Of a DNA stretch of 64,000 nucleotides, positions 35,363 through 44,880 are shown piece after piece. The translations under genes and the position numbers were made by a program. Position 1 is the first letter of the stretch. Each line of letters opens with the position of its first letter. Under the pieces are notes generated by a model. The model saw only the letters and a program-made list of their open reading frames with translations. It had not been told where the DNA came from and did no database searches. This DNA is from Blastocatellia bacterium (GTDB lineage: Bacteria > Acidobacteriota > Blastocatellia > Pyrinomonadales > Pyrinomonadaceae): NCBI GenBank assembly GCA_003168335.1, contig PMSM01000010.1, positions 781,588 through 845,587 on the forward strand. The letters are read 5' to 3'.

Positions 35363-37558
35363 ATGGAACGTTCCCTCGATGATCGCGCGCTGATAGACAC
35401 CACCGGCTCACCGTCGGTCGCCAAGCGGTCAACCGCAAAGCGCTCAATAGCCTGGCTGCAAGCCGTGGCGTTTGTGCTCGGCGCTTTGCTCCTCGTTTAC
35501 GTCATTCGCAGGGTTGGAGTCCAACCAATCTTTTCCGCGTTGGGCCGTGTCGGTTTTGGATTCTTCTTCGTCGTCGCCATCAACGGGCTGCGCCATGTGC
35601 TGCGCACCATCGCGATGAGCCTGTCGGTCCCGCCCAAGCATAGACGCTTTACCTTTCCGCAGGCATTCGCGGCGCGACTCGGCGGCGAGTCGATGAGCTT
35701 CCTCACCTTCGCCGGTCCGTTGCTGGGCGAAGCCACCAAGGTGGCGTTGCTACGAAAACGCGTGCCCCTGGTTCACGGCGTGCCGGCCCTGGTCGTTGAT
35801 AACCTGCTCTACAACCTTTCCGTCGTGCTGGTGATCTTTGGCGGCGCCAGCCTGATGCTGTTCGCCTATCCCGTGCCGCCGCTCGCCCGCGAGATGCTGA
35901 TCCTGATTGCCTCGGTGGCGTTCCTTGGGCTAATCGCGGCGGCCATGGCCACGCGGCGCCGCGTCACGCTGCTTACCAACATCATCGACAGCCTTGGACG
36001 TCGAGGTTTCCGCCCCGGATTCCTGCGCAATCGCCGCCATCACATTTATCGCGTTGAGTTGACGGTGTACGGATTTTACCAGCGTCGTCGCGCCGCGTTT
36101 TTTTCCATGATTGGGCTGGACCTGACCTCACACGCGGCCAGCGTGCTGGAAGTTTACGTAACGCTCAAGATGCTTGGCTTTGTTCCCCACGTGGGCGCTG
36201 CCTACATCATTGAGTCGTTGACCAAGGTCATCAACTTTGCGTTTGGTTTCGTGCCGGCGACGATTGGCGTTTACGAAGGCGGCACAGAAATCATTCTGAA
36301 GAGTTTGGGTTTTGCCGCCGCCGCTGGCGTTACGCTGGCCATTGTGCGGAAGGCGGCCATTATCTTCTGGACCGTAATTGGTGTTTTCATTATCACGTGG
36401 CGCGCCGTGCCGAACGCCTGGCTCCGCGTCCTCGATCGCAGCCCTCGGCTACAAAAACTTATGGACAGTCTTGTACTTTCAAACCTTGCGCATCGCCCCG
36501 CGCGCACTGCCGTCAGCGTTGTCGGCATCGCCATCGGCGTCTTACTTGTGGTCTTCACCGTCGGTCTCACGCACGGCCTTTTACGAGAGCGCGGCCGGCG
36601 CGAAGCGAATATCGGGGCAGAGATCATGCTGCGACCGTCGGGGATGATCGCCCTCGCCGGCGCACAGACATTTTCCATGCCCGTCGCCCACGCTGCCGAA
36701 GTCGCGCGCATCGAAGGCGTCCGCGCCGCCGTGCCGATCGGTCAGAACGTTGACAAAAGCGACTCGGGTTTTGGCTCGCGCTTGATCGAAGGGATTCCAT
36801 TCGATCAGTACGCGGCGCTCAACGGACTGACAATCAAAGAAGGAAGAGGGCTTCAGGGTGGCGACGAAGTCATCGTCGACGCGGCCTGGCAGCAGGAGAA
36901 GAATGTCGCTGTTGGTGCGACGATGCAAATCTACGAACGACCGTTTCGCCTCGTCGGCACCTACGGGCCTCCCGGCGGAGGCCGGCTCAAGATTCCGCTG
37001 GCCACGATGCAGGAGCAGGTCGGCAGCGAACATCGCTGCAATACGATTCTGGTCGCCTGCGCAGATCCGGCGCGGCAGGAGCAGGTTGCCGCGCGCATCA
37101 AGGAACGGTTTCCCGACGATCAGATCATCCTTACCCGCGAACTGCCTGAGCTTTACATGTCCAGCGTGCCCGCGCTGAATGTCTTTCTAAAAGTCGTGGT
37201 CGGGGTGGCCACCACCATTAGCATGCTGGTGATTCTGCTGGCGATGTACACGACCGTGACTGAGCGCACGCGACAGATCGGCATTCTGAAATCGCTCGGG
37301 ATGTCGAAGCGTTCCATCGCCTGGGTGATCGAGCAGGAAGCGATCCTGGTGAGCTGCCTCGGGGTCACCCTCGGCGTGATGCTGACGCTGCTGATCCGGT
37401 TCCTCGTGATGAGATCGACGACCCTGGTGGTTGATATCGAGCCAAAATGGATCGCAATTTCTCTGGTGGTTGGTTTGATTGGCGGCTCGATCGGCGCGCT
37501 CTATCCCGCGCTGCGCGCGGCCAGACAGGATGCCGTTGATGCGCTGAGTTATGAGTAG
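35363..37558 (+). CDS. Fusion of YbhN/LPG-synthase-type membrane domain and FtsX/MacB-type permease
   Basis: The 731-residue protein joins two families. Residues about 30-350 form a multi-helix domain of the UPF0104/lysylphosphatidylglycerol-synthase membrane family (F-A-A-R-L-G-G-E-S-M-S-F, G-P-L-L-G-E-A-T-K-V, F-V-P-A-T-I-G-V-Y-E-G-G). Residues about 365-731 are an ABC permease of the FtsX/MacB type: first helix with S-V-V-G-I-A-I-G-V-L-L-V-V, a MacB-like periplasmic domain, then three helices (I-G-I-L-K-S-L-G-M-S-K, A-L-Y-P-A-L-R-A-A). I see no frameshift or stop near the join at about 36430. No ATPase partner gene is next to it. It starts ten bases after the hydrolase and closes the three-gene operon. 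Confidence 0.85.
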   Translation: MERSLDDRALIDTTGSPSVAKRSTAKRSIAWLQAVAFVLGALLLVYVIRRVGVQPIFSALGRVGFGFFFVVAINGLRHVLRTIAMSLSVPPKHRRFTFPQAFAARLGGESMSFLTFAGPLLGEATKVALLRKRVPLVHGVPALVVDNLLYNLSVVLVIFGGASLMLFAYPVPPLAREMLILIASVAFLGLIAAAMATRRRVTLLTNIIDSLGRRGFRPGFLRNRRHHIYRVELTVYGFYQRRRAAFFSMIGLDLTSHAASVLEVYVTLKMLGFVPHVGAAYIIESLTKVINFAFGFVPATIGVYEGGTEIILKSLGFAAAAGVTLAIVRKAAIIFWTVIGVFIITWRAVPNAWLRVLDRSPRLQKLMDSLVLSNLAHRPARTAVSVVGIAIGVLLVVFTVGLTHGLLRERGRREANIGAEIMLRPSGMIALAGAQTFSMPVAHAAEVARIEGVRAAVPIGQNVDKSDSGFGSRLIEGIPFDQYAALNGLTIKEGRGLQGGDEVIVDAAWQQEKNVAVGATMQIYERPFRLVGTYGPPGGGRLKIPLATMQEQVGSEHRCNTILVACADPARQEQVAARIKERFPDDQIILTRELPELYMSSVPALNVFLKVVVGVATTISMLVILLAMYTTVTERTRQIGILKSLGMSKRSIAWVIEQEAILVSCLGVTLGVMLTLLIRFLVMRSTTLVVDIEPKWIAISLVVGLIGGSIGALYPALRAARQDAVDALSYE

Positions 37559-37564
37559 GTGAGC

Positions 37565-37667
37565 TGGGAGTGCGGCGACTCATCGCCGCTTTGGTCGCCG
37601 CATTCAAACCAAAAGGCTGCGACAAGTGGCGGGCAAGAAAAAGGCGCTGACGAGTCCGCGCACTCCG
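37565..37667. repeat. Hairpin element, family B (GGAGTGC...GCACTCC ends)
   Basis: GGGAGTGCGG at the left and CCGCGCACTCC at the right are inverted copies. Inside are GCGGCGA/TCGCCGC stems. It begins a few bases after the stop of the fusion gene. Copies lie at 39038-39068 and 43177-43300. Confidence 0.72.
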
Positions 37668-37679
37668 AATTGATCTTCT

Positions 37680-38534
37680 CTACGAATCTGTCGCCGCCGG
37701 CAGTTCCTTCAGTCTCACCAGCTTGATGCCTTTTGCGAGGTGAAGCAGTTGCAGGACGCGTATGCCCCACCAGTTGAAATCAATTTCGTACCAGGCCAGA
37801 CCGTGACGCGCTGAGGTTGGATACGCGTGATGGTTGTTGTGCCAGCCTTCGCCCCACGTCAACAGCGCTACCCACCAACTGTTGCGCGAATTGTCGTTCG
37901 TGGCAAAACGGCGCCGGCCCCAGAGGTGAGTCGCGGAGTTCACGAGCCACGTTGCATGCAGTCCCAGGGTTACCCGCAGAAAAATCCCCCACAACAGCAA
38001 AGGCCAGCCGCCGACCGCGACCAAAACGATTGCCAATATTATCAAAGGCACGAAGTACACACGGTTGAGCGCCACGATGAAACGATCCTGCATCAGGTCA
38101 GGAGCGTAACGCTCCAGCACCTCCGGGCTGTGCTGTTGCGCTGTACCAGTCAGAATCCAGCCGATGTGTGACCACCAGCGACCTTCGACCGGAGTGTGCG
38201 GGTCACCGCCCGGTTCGTCGCTGTGTGCGTGATGAAGGCGATGCGTAGCCACCCAGTTAATGGGTCCACCCTCGAAGGAGAGCGTGGCGCAAATGATTAA
38301 GAAATACTCAACCGGCTTCGACACTTTGTAACTTCGGTGCGTCAGCAGGCGGTGATACGTCATGCCGACACCGAGACTCTGCGCTACCCAGGCAAGAACC
38401 GCGCAGACAATCAGACCACGCCAACTCCAATAAAAAAGCGCCGCAACGGCGCCGAGGTGAAAAACGATCATCCATATCGTGGTTGGCCAGCGAATTCCGC
38501 GGTGGCCATCGTTGACCTTAGTCTGTTTGTCCAT
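37680..38534 (-). CDS. Membrane acyl-CoA desaturase (delta-9 type)
   Basis: This di-iron membrane desaturase introduces a cis double bond into an acyl chain. The three His boxes are present: H-R-L-L-T-H-R, H-R-L-H-H-A-H and E-G-W-H-N-N-H-H. Four hydrophobic helices surround them, including I-W-M-I-V-F-H-L-G-A-V-A-A-L-F-Y-W near the start. The length of 284 residues is normal for bacterial stearoyl-CoA-type desaturases. I chose the ATG at 38534; a TTG five codons earlier is open. Confidence 0.92.
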   Translation of the reverse strand: MDKQTKVNDGHRGIRWPTTIWMIVFHLGAVAALFYWSWRGLIVCAVLAWVAQSLGVGMTYHRLLTHRSYKVSKPVEYFLIICATLSFEGGPINWVATHRLHHAHSDEPGGDPHTPVEGRWWSHIGWILTGTAQQHSPEVLERYAPDLMQDRFIVALNRVYFVPLIILAIVLVAVGGWPLLLWGIFLRVTLGLHATWLVNSATHLWGRRRFATNDNSRNSWWVALLTWGEGWHNNHHAYPTSARHGLAWYEIDFNWWGIRVLQLLHLAKGIKLVRLKELPAATDS

Positions 38535-38582
38535 CAAAAGTGCTTTCAAATTATCTTTCGTAATCAGGGGCCGCTGGTAAAC

Positions 38583-38960
38583 TCATACGGACGCCTGTGA
38601 ATGAATTAACCGGCGCACTCGATCTGAAAAGAGCACATCGATCTTTTGCGGCTCAATGACGGCGGTCACCTCACCGGGACCGTACGTTCCGTGGGTTAGA
38701 TGTTGTCCGGTCCGATAGGTGCGCGTGCGATCGTAGGGAGCACTGGCCTTGGCACTGGCGCCGGCAGAGCGAGGCCCGGTAGCAGGTTTAAACGAGCTGC
38801 GAAGGCCACACTTCGGACAGCTTACTCGAGAGATCTGGCCGCGCTTGGTAATGGTCGCTACAATGTGGCCGCGCTCCTCCTGACATTTAGCACAGAACTT
38901 GTCGACCCGAGCGCCAACGGCGTAGGTAGGCTTTTCCACCTTTCGCTCTTTCACTGGCAT
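38583..38960 (-). CDS. Zinc-ribbon protein with C-terminal CarD/DUF3553-like segment
   Basis: A 125-residue protein. A zinc ribbon of two C-x-x-C pairs (F-C-A-K-C at about 23 and S-C-P-K-C-G at about 48) is followed by a linker and then G-Q-H-L-T-H-G-T-Y-G-P-G-E-V-T-A-V, I-D-V-L-F-S-D-R-V-R-R-L-I-H. This last part resembles the small Tudor-like unit seen at the end of UvrD-type helicases and in CarD regulators. A nucleic-acid or RNA-polymerase contact role is plausible but unproven. Confidence 0.7.
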   Translation of the reverse strand: MPVKERKVEKPTYAVGARVDKFCAKCQEERGHIVATITKRGQISRVSCPKCGLRSSFKPATGPRSAGASAKASAPYDRTRTYRTGQHLTHGTYGPGEVTAVIEPQKIDVLFSDRVRRLIHSQASV

Positions 38961-39037
38961 GAGAAACAAACGCGGCTTGCCCGGTAATTACCGTGGCCCG
39001 AACGCGCCCCTCCTTAAATCAGCCTGATTGAACTTGA

Positions 39038-39068
39038 TTGGAGTGCAGCAGAAGTTGCTGCACTCCAA
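39038..39068. repeat. Perfect 13-bp hairpin, family B short form
   Basis: TTGGAGTGCAGCA at 39038-39050 pairs fully with TGCTGCACTCCAA at 39056-39068 around a five-base loop. It has the family B ends and lies after the RNA-binding protein gene, where it could serve as its terminator. Confidence 0.8.
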
Positions 39069-39089
39069 AAGGACGAAATAATCCGCTGG

Positions 39090-39497
39090 TTACCAGCGCG
39101 GCGCGCGATCATTGCGACCGCCACCGCCACCGCCACCACCGCCGCCGCCATAACCACCGCGTCCGCCGCCACCGCCACCGCTGCGGTTGCCACCATAGCC
39201 GCCGCCGCGTCCACCACCACCACCGCCGCCGCCGCGACCGCCGCGATCCTCTCTGGGCCGAGCTTCGTTGACGTTCAGGTTACGGCCGTTAAATTCCTTG
39301 CCGTTGAATTGCTGAATGGCCGCTTCGCCTTCTTCCTTGGTGGCCATTTCCACAAAACCGAAGCCGCGCGAACGACCTGTTTCGCGATCCTCGACGACGC
39401 TGGCTGATTCTACCGCGCCGGCCTGCGCGAAGAGTGTTTGCAGATCCTCGCTGGAAGTTTGAAAGGACAAATTGCCCACGTAAAGTTTCATTGACAT
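39090..39497 (-). CDS. Glycine-rich RRM RNA-binding protein
   Basis: One RNA recognition motif covers residues 3-80: RNP2 K-L-Y-V-G-N-L-S-F and RNP1 R-G-F-G-F-V-E-M, with F-N-G-K-E-F-N-G-R between. The tail of about 50 residues is almost only Gly and Arg with a few Tyr/Asn (RGG-like), ending N-D-R-A-P-R-W. Such bacterial proteins resemble plant and cyanobacterial glycine-rich proteins and are often cold-induced RNA chaperones. AAGGAGAG lies about 12 bases before the ATG. Confidence 0.93.
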   Translation of the reverse strand: MSMKLYVGNLSFQTSSEDLQTLFAQAGAVESASVVEDRETGRSRGFGFVEMATKEEGEAAIQQFNGKEFNGRNLNVNEARPREDRGGRGGGGGGGGRGGGYGGNRSGGGGGGRGGYGGGGGGGGGGGRNDRAPRW

Positions 39498-40031
<534 letters not shown>

Positions 40032-40889
40032 ATGCCAATTCGCCAATGGAAACTTGCGCGTCGTTCGTTGCCTTACGGCGAACACACTCTGGTGATGGGC
40101 GTGCTCAACATCACGCCGGACAGCTTTAGCGATGGCGGGCAGTTCTTTTCGCCGGATCGCGCTCTCACGCACGCCGAACAAATGATTGTCGCCGGCGCGG
40201 ACATCATCGACGTTGGTGGAGAATCGACGCGGCCTGGCTCGGCGTTCGTGTCTGAAGAAGAGGAACTGCGGCGGGTGCTGCCGGTCATTGAGAAGCTGGC
40301 GACTCAAACATCTACTCCCATATCGATCGACACCACCAAGCCTTTGGTCGCGCGCGCGGCGCTGGCCGCCGGCGCCGAGGTTGTGAACGACATCTCGGCC
40401 CTGCGATTCGATCCATTGATTGCTGATGAGGCGGCGAGAGCAGGCGCCGGACTGATCCTAATGCATTCGCGAGGCACGCCGAAAACGATGCAACAGTTGC
40501 CACCGGTCGAAGACATCCTGACCGAAGTGATCGCCGGATTGCGCGCGAGCATCATCGTCGCTCACAAACATGGCGTCGCGGCAGAGAGCATCGCGATCGA
40601 TCCGGGGATCGGTTTTGGCAAGACCGTGGAGCAAAATGTTGAGTTGATCGCGAAGCTCGATCAGCTTGCTCGTGAGTTCACGGAGTTCCCACTCCTGATT
40701 GGCACGTCACGAAAATCATTTATCGGCAAGCTGCTGGCCGGCGCTCCGGCGGACGAACGTCTTTACGGCACGATCGCCAGTATCGCCGCTTCCGTTCTAA
40801 AAGGCGCGCACATTGTGCGGGTTCATGATGTGCGGGCAGCGGTCGAAGCGGTGCGAATAGCAGATGCAGTTAGACTGACTGCTAACTAA
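40032..40889 (+). CDS. folP: Dihydropteroate synthase
   Basis: FolP joins p-aminobenzoate to the pterin diphosphate in folate synthesis and is the sulfonamide target. The family motifs are V-M-G-V-L-N-I-T-P-D-S-F-S-D-G-G, I-I-D-V-G-G-E-S-T-R-P-G, E-V-V-N-D-I-S-A-L, L-M-H-S-R-G-T-P, D-P-G-I-G-F-G-K and G-T-S-R-K-S-F-I. The length of 285 is typical. The ATG at 40032 lies shortly after a TGATG context without a strong ribosome site. Confidence 0.96.
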   Translation: MPIRQWKLARRSLPYGEHTLVMGVLNITPDSFSDGGQFFSPDRALTHAEQMIVAGADIIDVGGESTRPGSAFVSEEEELRRVLPVIEKLATQTSTPISIDTTKPLVARAALAAGAEVVNDISALRFDPLIADEAARAGAGLILMHSRGTPKTMQQLPPVEDILTEVIAGLRASIIVAHKHGVAAESIAIDPGIGFGKTVEQNVELIAKLDQLAREFTEFPLLIGTSRKSFIGKLLAGAPADERLYGTIASIAASVLKGAHIVRVHDVRAAVEAVRIADAVRLTAN

Positions 40890-40897
40890 CCGCAAAG

Positions 40898-41407
40898 TCA
40901 GAAGCCACCTTCGTCCGCCGACGGCCCATAGATTGCCGGCACCGGCACATCGAGCAAGCGCAGATAGACGCCAAGCTGGGCCCGATGATGGATCAAATGG
41001 CTCATCACGAAACCGCGCATCACCGCCACGCGCGGCATCGTCATGATCGTGTTGCCACCGCTAAGCAGCGACCACTTTCCGAACCAGCGTTCATCGCTCG
41101 CGCCGGCGAGTGTCGCTCGCGCGTCCGCTACGTTCTTATCGAAGGCTGCCAGCAAATCAGCAGTCGACTTCGCCTGCTCCATCCGAAAAGGCGGCGCGCC
41201 CGGAGGAGCGATGTCCAGTTCTTCCTTTTCGAAAGTGTGCGTCGTCCAACTGGGAATGTTGGCCAGGTGCGTCGCCAGGCCTCCGAGTGAACTGGATTTT
41301 TCGTGGGGCTTCCACTCAAACTTTTCCTCCGGAACTCGCTCCAGCGTTCGGCGCGTGTGCGCCATTTCCTGTTCGAACTCCGGCATTATCATTTCACTAA
41401 GACTCAT
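40898..41407 (-). CDS. DinB-family protein
   Basis: A 169-residue four-helix-bundle protein. The first helix is followed by W-K-P-H-E-K-S-S-S-L-G-G-L-A-T-H-L-A-N-I-P (first metal His), and near the C-terminus H-L-I-H-H-R-A-Q-L-G-V-Y-L-R (the other His pair). DinB-like proteins bind a divalent metal, and several act as thiol-S-transferases. Of two adjacent ATG codons I chose 41407, five bases after GGAGG. It converges with folP. Confidence 0.88.
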   Translation of the reverse strand: MSLSEMIMPEFEQEMAHTRRTLERVPEEKFEWKPHEKSSSLGGLATHLANIPSWTTHTFEKEELDIAPPGAPPFRMEQAKSTADLLAAFDKNVADARATLAGASDERWFGKWSLLSGGNTIMTMPRVAVMRGFVMSHLIHHRAQLGVYLRLLDVPVPAIYGPSADEGGF

Positions 41408-41525
41408 CATTCCCTCCACCAACTCAAACGGTTTAGGACTTAACAACGAATTGTCAGGACGTGTGATTATAAGTATGCTTGCCAATCTTCATCAAGCTGG
41501 TTCTTGTAAAGTAAACTATAAGGTC

Positions 41526-41587
41526 ACCCCCCTCGGGGCTACCCCGGCGAGGACCCCGGGTTTGCGCACGCAAGCTGACAGCTTGCG
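41526..41587. repeat. Hairpin element ahead of the first oxidoreductase
   Basis: A GC-rich imperfect palindrome (CCCCCTCGGGG, then CCCGGCGAGGACCCCGGG) is followed by a 9-bp stem CGCAAGCTG/CAGCTTGCG at 41569-41587. It ends eight bases before the ATG of the oxidoreductase, where a ribosome site would normally be. Confidence 0.6.
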
Positions 41588-41595
41588 CTACAAGT

Positions 41596-43176
41596 ATGAC
41601 TCAGAAATACGACGTCATTGTAATTGGCGGCGGTCACAACGGACTGGTCAACGCAGCGTATCTGGCGCGGGCGGGCAAGCGCGTGCTCGTGCTTGAGCGC
41701 CGGTACGTGCTCGGCGGCGCGGCAGTGACGGAAGAAGTTTTTCCCGGCTTCAAGTACTCAGTTTGCTCGTACGTCGTTTCCCTGCTCCGTCCAGAGATCA
41801 TTCGTGAACTTGACTTGCCTCGTCATGGGCTTGAGATCCTGCCACTCGACGGCACCTTCACGCCGATGCCAAACGGAGACCATCTCTGGCGGGTCAACGA
41901 TCACGCGAAGACGCGACGCGAGATCGCGCGACATTCAAGACTCGATGCCGAAGCTTACGACGAATATGGCAAAGCAATGATCGAGTTGGCGCATTTCGTC
42001 AAGCCCATAATGAACATGACGCCGCCGGATCCGGCATCGCTGAATCCAAAAGGCTTGCTTGACCTGTTGATGATGGGTCGTCGCTTTCAAAAGCTCTCGT
42101 CCGACGATAAGTACAACCAGGTGCAGTTGATGACGATGAGCGCCGTCGATTTTCTCGACCAATGGTTCGAGACCGATGTGCTCAAAGCGACGATGTCCGC
42201 TTCGGGAATCATCGGCACGTTCCTCGGTGTGCGCTCGCCGGGCACGGCTTACGTCTTGTTGCATCACTACATGGGTGAGATTGATGGTGCGTTCAGATCA
42301 TGGGGGCTGTCGCGCGGGGGAACGGGCGCCATCTCGAACGCGATTGCCGATGCGGCGCGAGAAGCCGGCGCCGAGATTCGCACCGAAGCTCCAATCGCAA
42401 AGATCATTTTGAAGAACGGCCAGGCCAAAGGAGTCGTCCTGGAAAACGGAGACGAAATTTACGCTGACCTCGTTTCATCGAGCGTCGACCCACGTCTGAC
42501 ATTCATGAAGATGGTCGGTGAAGAGCACCTGCCGGCTGACTTTGTTGACGACATCAAGCGCTACAAGTTTCGCGGATCTTCGGGCAAGGTGAACCTGGCG
42601 CTGGATGCTCTGCCCGACTTCAAATGCATGCCCGGCCCTGGGCCGCATCTGCGGGGAGCGGTTTCGATCTCGCCGAGCGTTGAGTACATGGAGCGCGCGT
42701 ATGACGATGCGAAGTACGGCCGTTACTCGCGTCGGCCTTACATCGACATGGTTATTCCGACGCTCACTGATCCATCAATTGCTCCGGCGGGAAAACATAT
42801 TATGTCGTGCTTTGTGCAGTACGCGCCCTATAACTTGAAAGAAGGAAACTGGGACGACCAGCGCGAAGAATTTGGCGACACGGTGATCGACACTATCGCC
42901 GAGCACGCGCCGAACATTAAAGACATCATCCTTCATCGTCAGGTCCTGACGCCGCTCGATCTGGAACGCGAGTTTGGTTTGTCGGAAGGAAATATCTTCC
43001 AGGGCGAACTAACGCTGGAACAGCTTTTCTTTTTGCGGCCCGCGCCGGGCTGGGCCCAGTACCGCTCGCCGATTCGCAATCTCTACATGTGCGGCTCAGC
43101 GACGCATCCCGGCGGCGGCATCATGGGCGCCAGCGGGCGAAATGCGGCGATGGAGATTTTGAAAGATTTGAAGTGA
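41596..43176 (+). CDS. Phytoene-dehydrogenase-like FAD oxidoreductase (PYROXD2-like)
   Basis: A 526-residue flavoprotein. The FAD Rossmann motif is V-I-V-I-G-G-G-H-N-G-L-V-N-A-A-Y-L-A-R-A-G, followed by V-L-E-R-R. The C-terminal motif is Y-M-C-G-S-A-T-H-P-G-G-G-I-M-G-A-S-G-R-N-A-A. It fits the group related to carotenoid desaturases and to animal PYROXD2. No crtB, crtE or other carotenoid gene lies near, so carotenoid synthesis should not be assumed. The ribosome site seems to be missing, perhaps displaced by the hairpin element just upstream. Confidence 0.88.
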   Translation: MTQKYDVIVIGGGHNGLVNAAYLARAGKRVLVLERRYVLGGAAVTEEVFPGFKYSVCSYVVSLLRPEIIRELDLPRHGLEILPLDGTFTPMPNGDHLWRVNDHAKTRREIARHSRLDAEAYDEYGKAMIELAHFVKPIMNMTPPDPASLNPKGLLDLLMMGRRFQKLSSDDKYNQVQLMTMSAVDFLDQWFETDVLKATMSASGIIGTFLGVRSPGTAYVLLHHYMGEIDGAFRSWGLSRGGTGAISNAIADAAREAGAEIRTEAPIAKIILKNGQAKGVVLENGDEIYADLVSSSVDPRLTFMKMVGEEHLPADFVDDIKRYKFRGSSGKVNLALDALPDFKCMPGPGPHLRGAVSISPSVEYMERAYDDAKYGRYSRRPYIDMVIPTLTDPSIAPAGKHIMSCFVQYAPYNLKEGNWDDQREEFGDTVIDTIAEHAPNIKDIILHRQVLTPLDLEREFGLSEGNIFQGELTLEQLFFLRPAPGWAQYRSPIRNLYMCGSATHPGGGIMGASGRNAAMEILKDLK

Positions 43177-43300
43177 TTTGGAGTGCGGTGGCAAGCGTAG
43201 CGCGACACCGCTTTGGATCGTCCGTCCATATCTAGAGGACAATCAACAATGCCACAAACCAAAGCGCCGTCGCCGCTTCGCTCTGCCGGCGCACTCCAAA
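43177..43300. repeat. Hairpin element, family B, between the two oxidoreductases
   Basis: The element begins directly after the stop of the first gene with TTTGGAGTGC and ends with GCACTCCAAA at 43291-43300. The longer arms (GGTGGCAAGCG... and ...CGCTCTGCCGG) also match with a few differences. It contains the start codon at 43249 and the first 17 codons of the next gene. Confidence 0.82.
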
Positions 43301-44880
43301 ACGACATCGTCATCATCGGCGCCGGCCATAATGGGCTGGTCACCGCGTACTATCTCGCCAAAGCGGGATTGAAACCGCTCGTCCTGGAACGACGCGGGAT
43401 CGCCGGCGGCGCGTGCGTCACCGAAGAATTTCATCCGGGCTTTCGCTGTTCGACGCTTGCCGGCAGCACTGGGCCACTGTCACCTCGGGTGGTCAAAGAT
43501 TTGCAGTTGGAACGTCTCGGTCTTGAGTTCATCAAACCCACGGTTCGCGTCTTCGCGCCACTCGCCAACGGTCATTCAATTTGCATCTACGAAGATGCGC
43601 AGCGCACGACTGATGAGCTGGCCCGCGTGTCGGCGAAGGACGCGACGAGTTATCCGGACTTTGTGTCGACGTTTGGGCGCATCGGTCGCGCTCTCTCGCC
43701 GTTGCTCCGGATGACGCCGCCGGATATCGAAAAGATTTCAAAGGGAGACCTGTGGGATCTCGGCAAGCTGGGTCTGGCGATTCGCGGTCTTGGTAAGAAA
43801 GACGAATATCGCCTGCTGCGCTATGGGCCGATGGCGGTCGCCGATCTCGCTGCGGAATGGTTCGAGACCGAGTTGTTGCGAGCCACGGTTGCGGCGCGTG
43901 GCATTTTTGGCGCCTTCGCCGGACCATGGTCGGCAGGGACAAGCGCAGCCGTTTTGCTACAAGCTGCAACCGATGGACACGCCATCGCGCCGGCGTCGTT
44001 CGTCAAAGGCGGCATGGGTGCTCTGTCACAGGCTCTGGCCAGGGCGGCGACTGAGGCCGGCGCGGAGATCCGCGCGGATACCGAAGTTGCGAGTGTTAGT
44101 GTCAAAGATGGCAAAGCCGCGGGAGTAGTACTTACAAGTGGCGCAGAGATCGAAGCGCGCGCTGTCATCTCAAATGCCGACCCGCGAACTACGCTTCTGA
44201 AGCTGGTCGACCCAGCGGAATTCGATCCCAGCTTCCTCATCAAGATTCGCAACTACCGCGCGCACGGCACGGTGGCAAAGGTGCATCTGGCGCTGTCGGG
44301 CTTGCCAAAGTTCCCGGCACTTTCAAACGGAGATTCAATCGAGAAACTTTCCGGGCGCATTCATATCGGGCCGGACATTGATTACCTCGAGCGCGCATTT
44401 GACGCGGCAAAGTACGGTGACATGTCGCCCAGACCATACATGGACATCCGCGTTCCTTCGCTCACGGATCCATCGCTGTCGCCGGCCGGAGCACACGTGA
44501 TGTCGATTCACGCACAGTTCGCTCCCCATCGTCTGCAGGACGGGGATTGGAATTCGCGGCGTGAAGAACTCGGCGACACAGTTGTGAACACGCTTTCAGA
44601 TTACGCTCCGAACTTGAAGGAGTTAATTTTGGCGCGACAAGTGATCACGCCTCTTGATCTCGAAAAAACTTATGGTTTAAGCGGCGGGCAGATTCATCAC
44701 GGCGAAATGTCTGTGGATCAACTATTCGCTTTTCGACCCCTGATAGGTTGGGCACGCTATCGTACGCCGATCAAGGGTTTGTATTTGTGCGGGGCAGGAA
44801 CGCATCCCGGCGGCGGCGTGACCGGGACGCCGGGTGCGAACGCCGCGCGCGAGATAATCAAGGACGTCAAGCGGAGATAG
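43249..44880 (+). CDS. Second phytoene-dehydrogenase-like FAD oxidoreductase
   Basis: A 543-residue paralogue of the gene before it. It has [38 protein letters not shown] and the C-terminal [23 protein letters not shown]. The same blocks sit in the same order in both, so this is a tandem duplication. An AGAGG site lies ten bases before the ATG. The N-terminal 17 residues ([17 protein letters not shown]) are encoded by the family B hairpin element and are not part of the flavoprotein fold. Confidence 0.88.
   Translation: MPQTKAPSPLRSAGALQNDIVIIGAGHNGLVTAYYLAKAGLKPLVLERRGIAGGACVTEEFHPGFRCSTLAGSTGPLSPRVVKDLQLERLGLEFIKPTVRVFAPLANGHSICIYEDAQRTTDELARVSAKDATSYPDFVSTFGRIGRALSPLLRMTPPDIEKISKGDLWDLGKLGLAIRGLGKKDEYRLLRYGPMAVADLAAEWFETELLRATVAARGIFGAFAGPWSAGTSAAVLLQAATDGHAIAPASFVKGGMGALSQALARAATEAGAEIRADTEVASVSVKDGKAAGVVLTSGAEIEARAVISNADPRTTLLKLVDPAEFDPSFLIKIRNYRAHGTVAKVHLALSGLPKFPALSNGDSIEKLSGRIHIGPDIDYLERAFDAAKYGDMSPRPYMDIRVPSLTDPSLSPAGAHVMSIHAQFAPHRLQDGDWNSRREELGDTVVNTLSDYAPNLKELILARQVITPLDLEKTYGLSGGQIHHGEMSVDQLFAFRPLIGWARYRTPIKGLYLCGAGTHPGGGVTGTPGANAAREIIKDVKRR

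Noticed and set aside
41596-44880. Carotenoid biosynthesis locus
   Set aside because: The two flavoproteins are only phytoene-dehydrogenase-like, and no phytoene synthase or other carotenoid gene is nearby.
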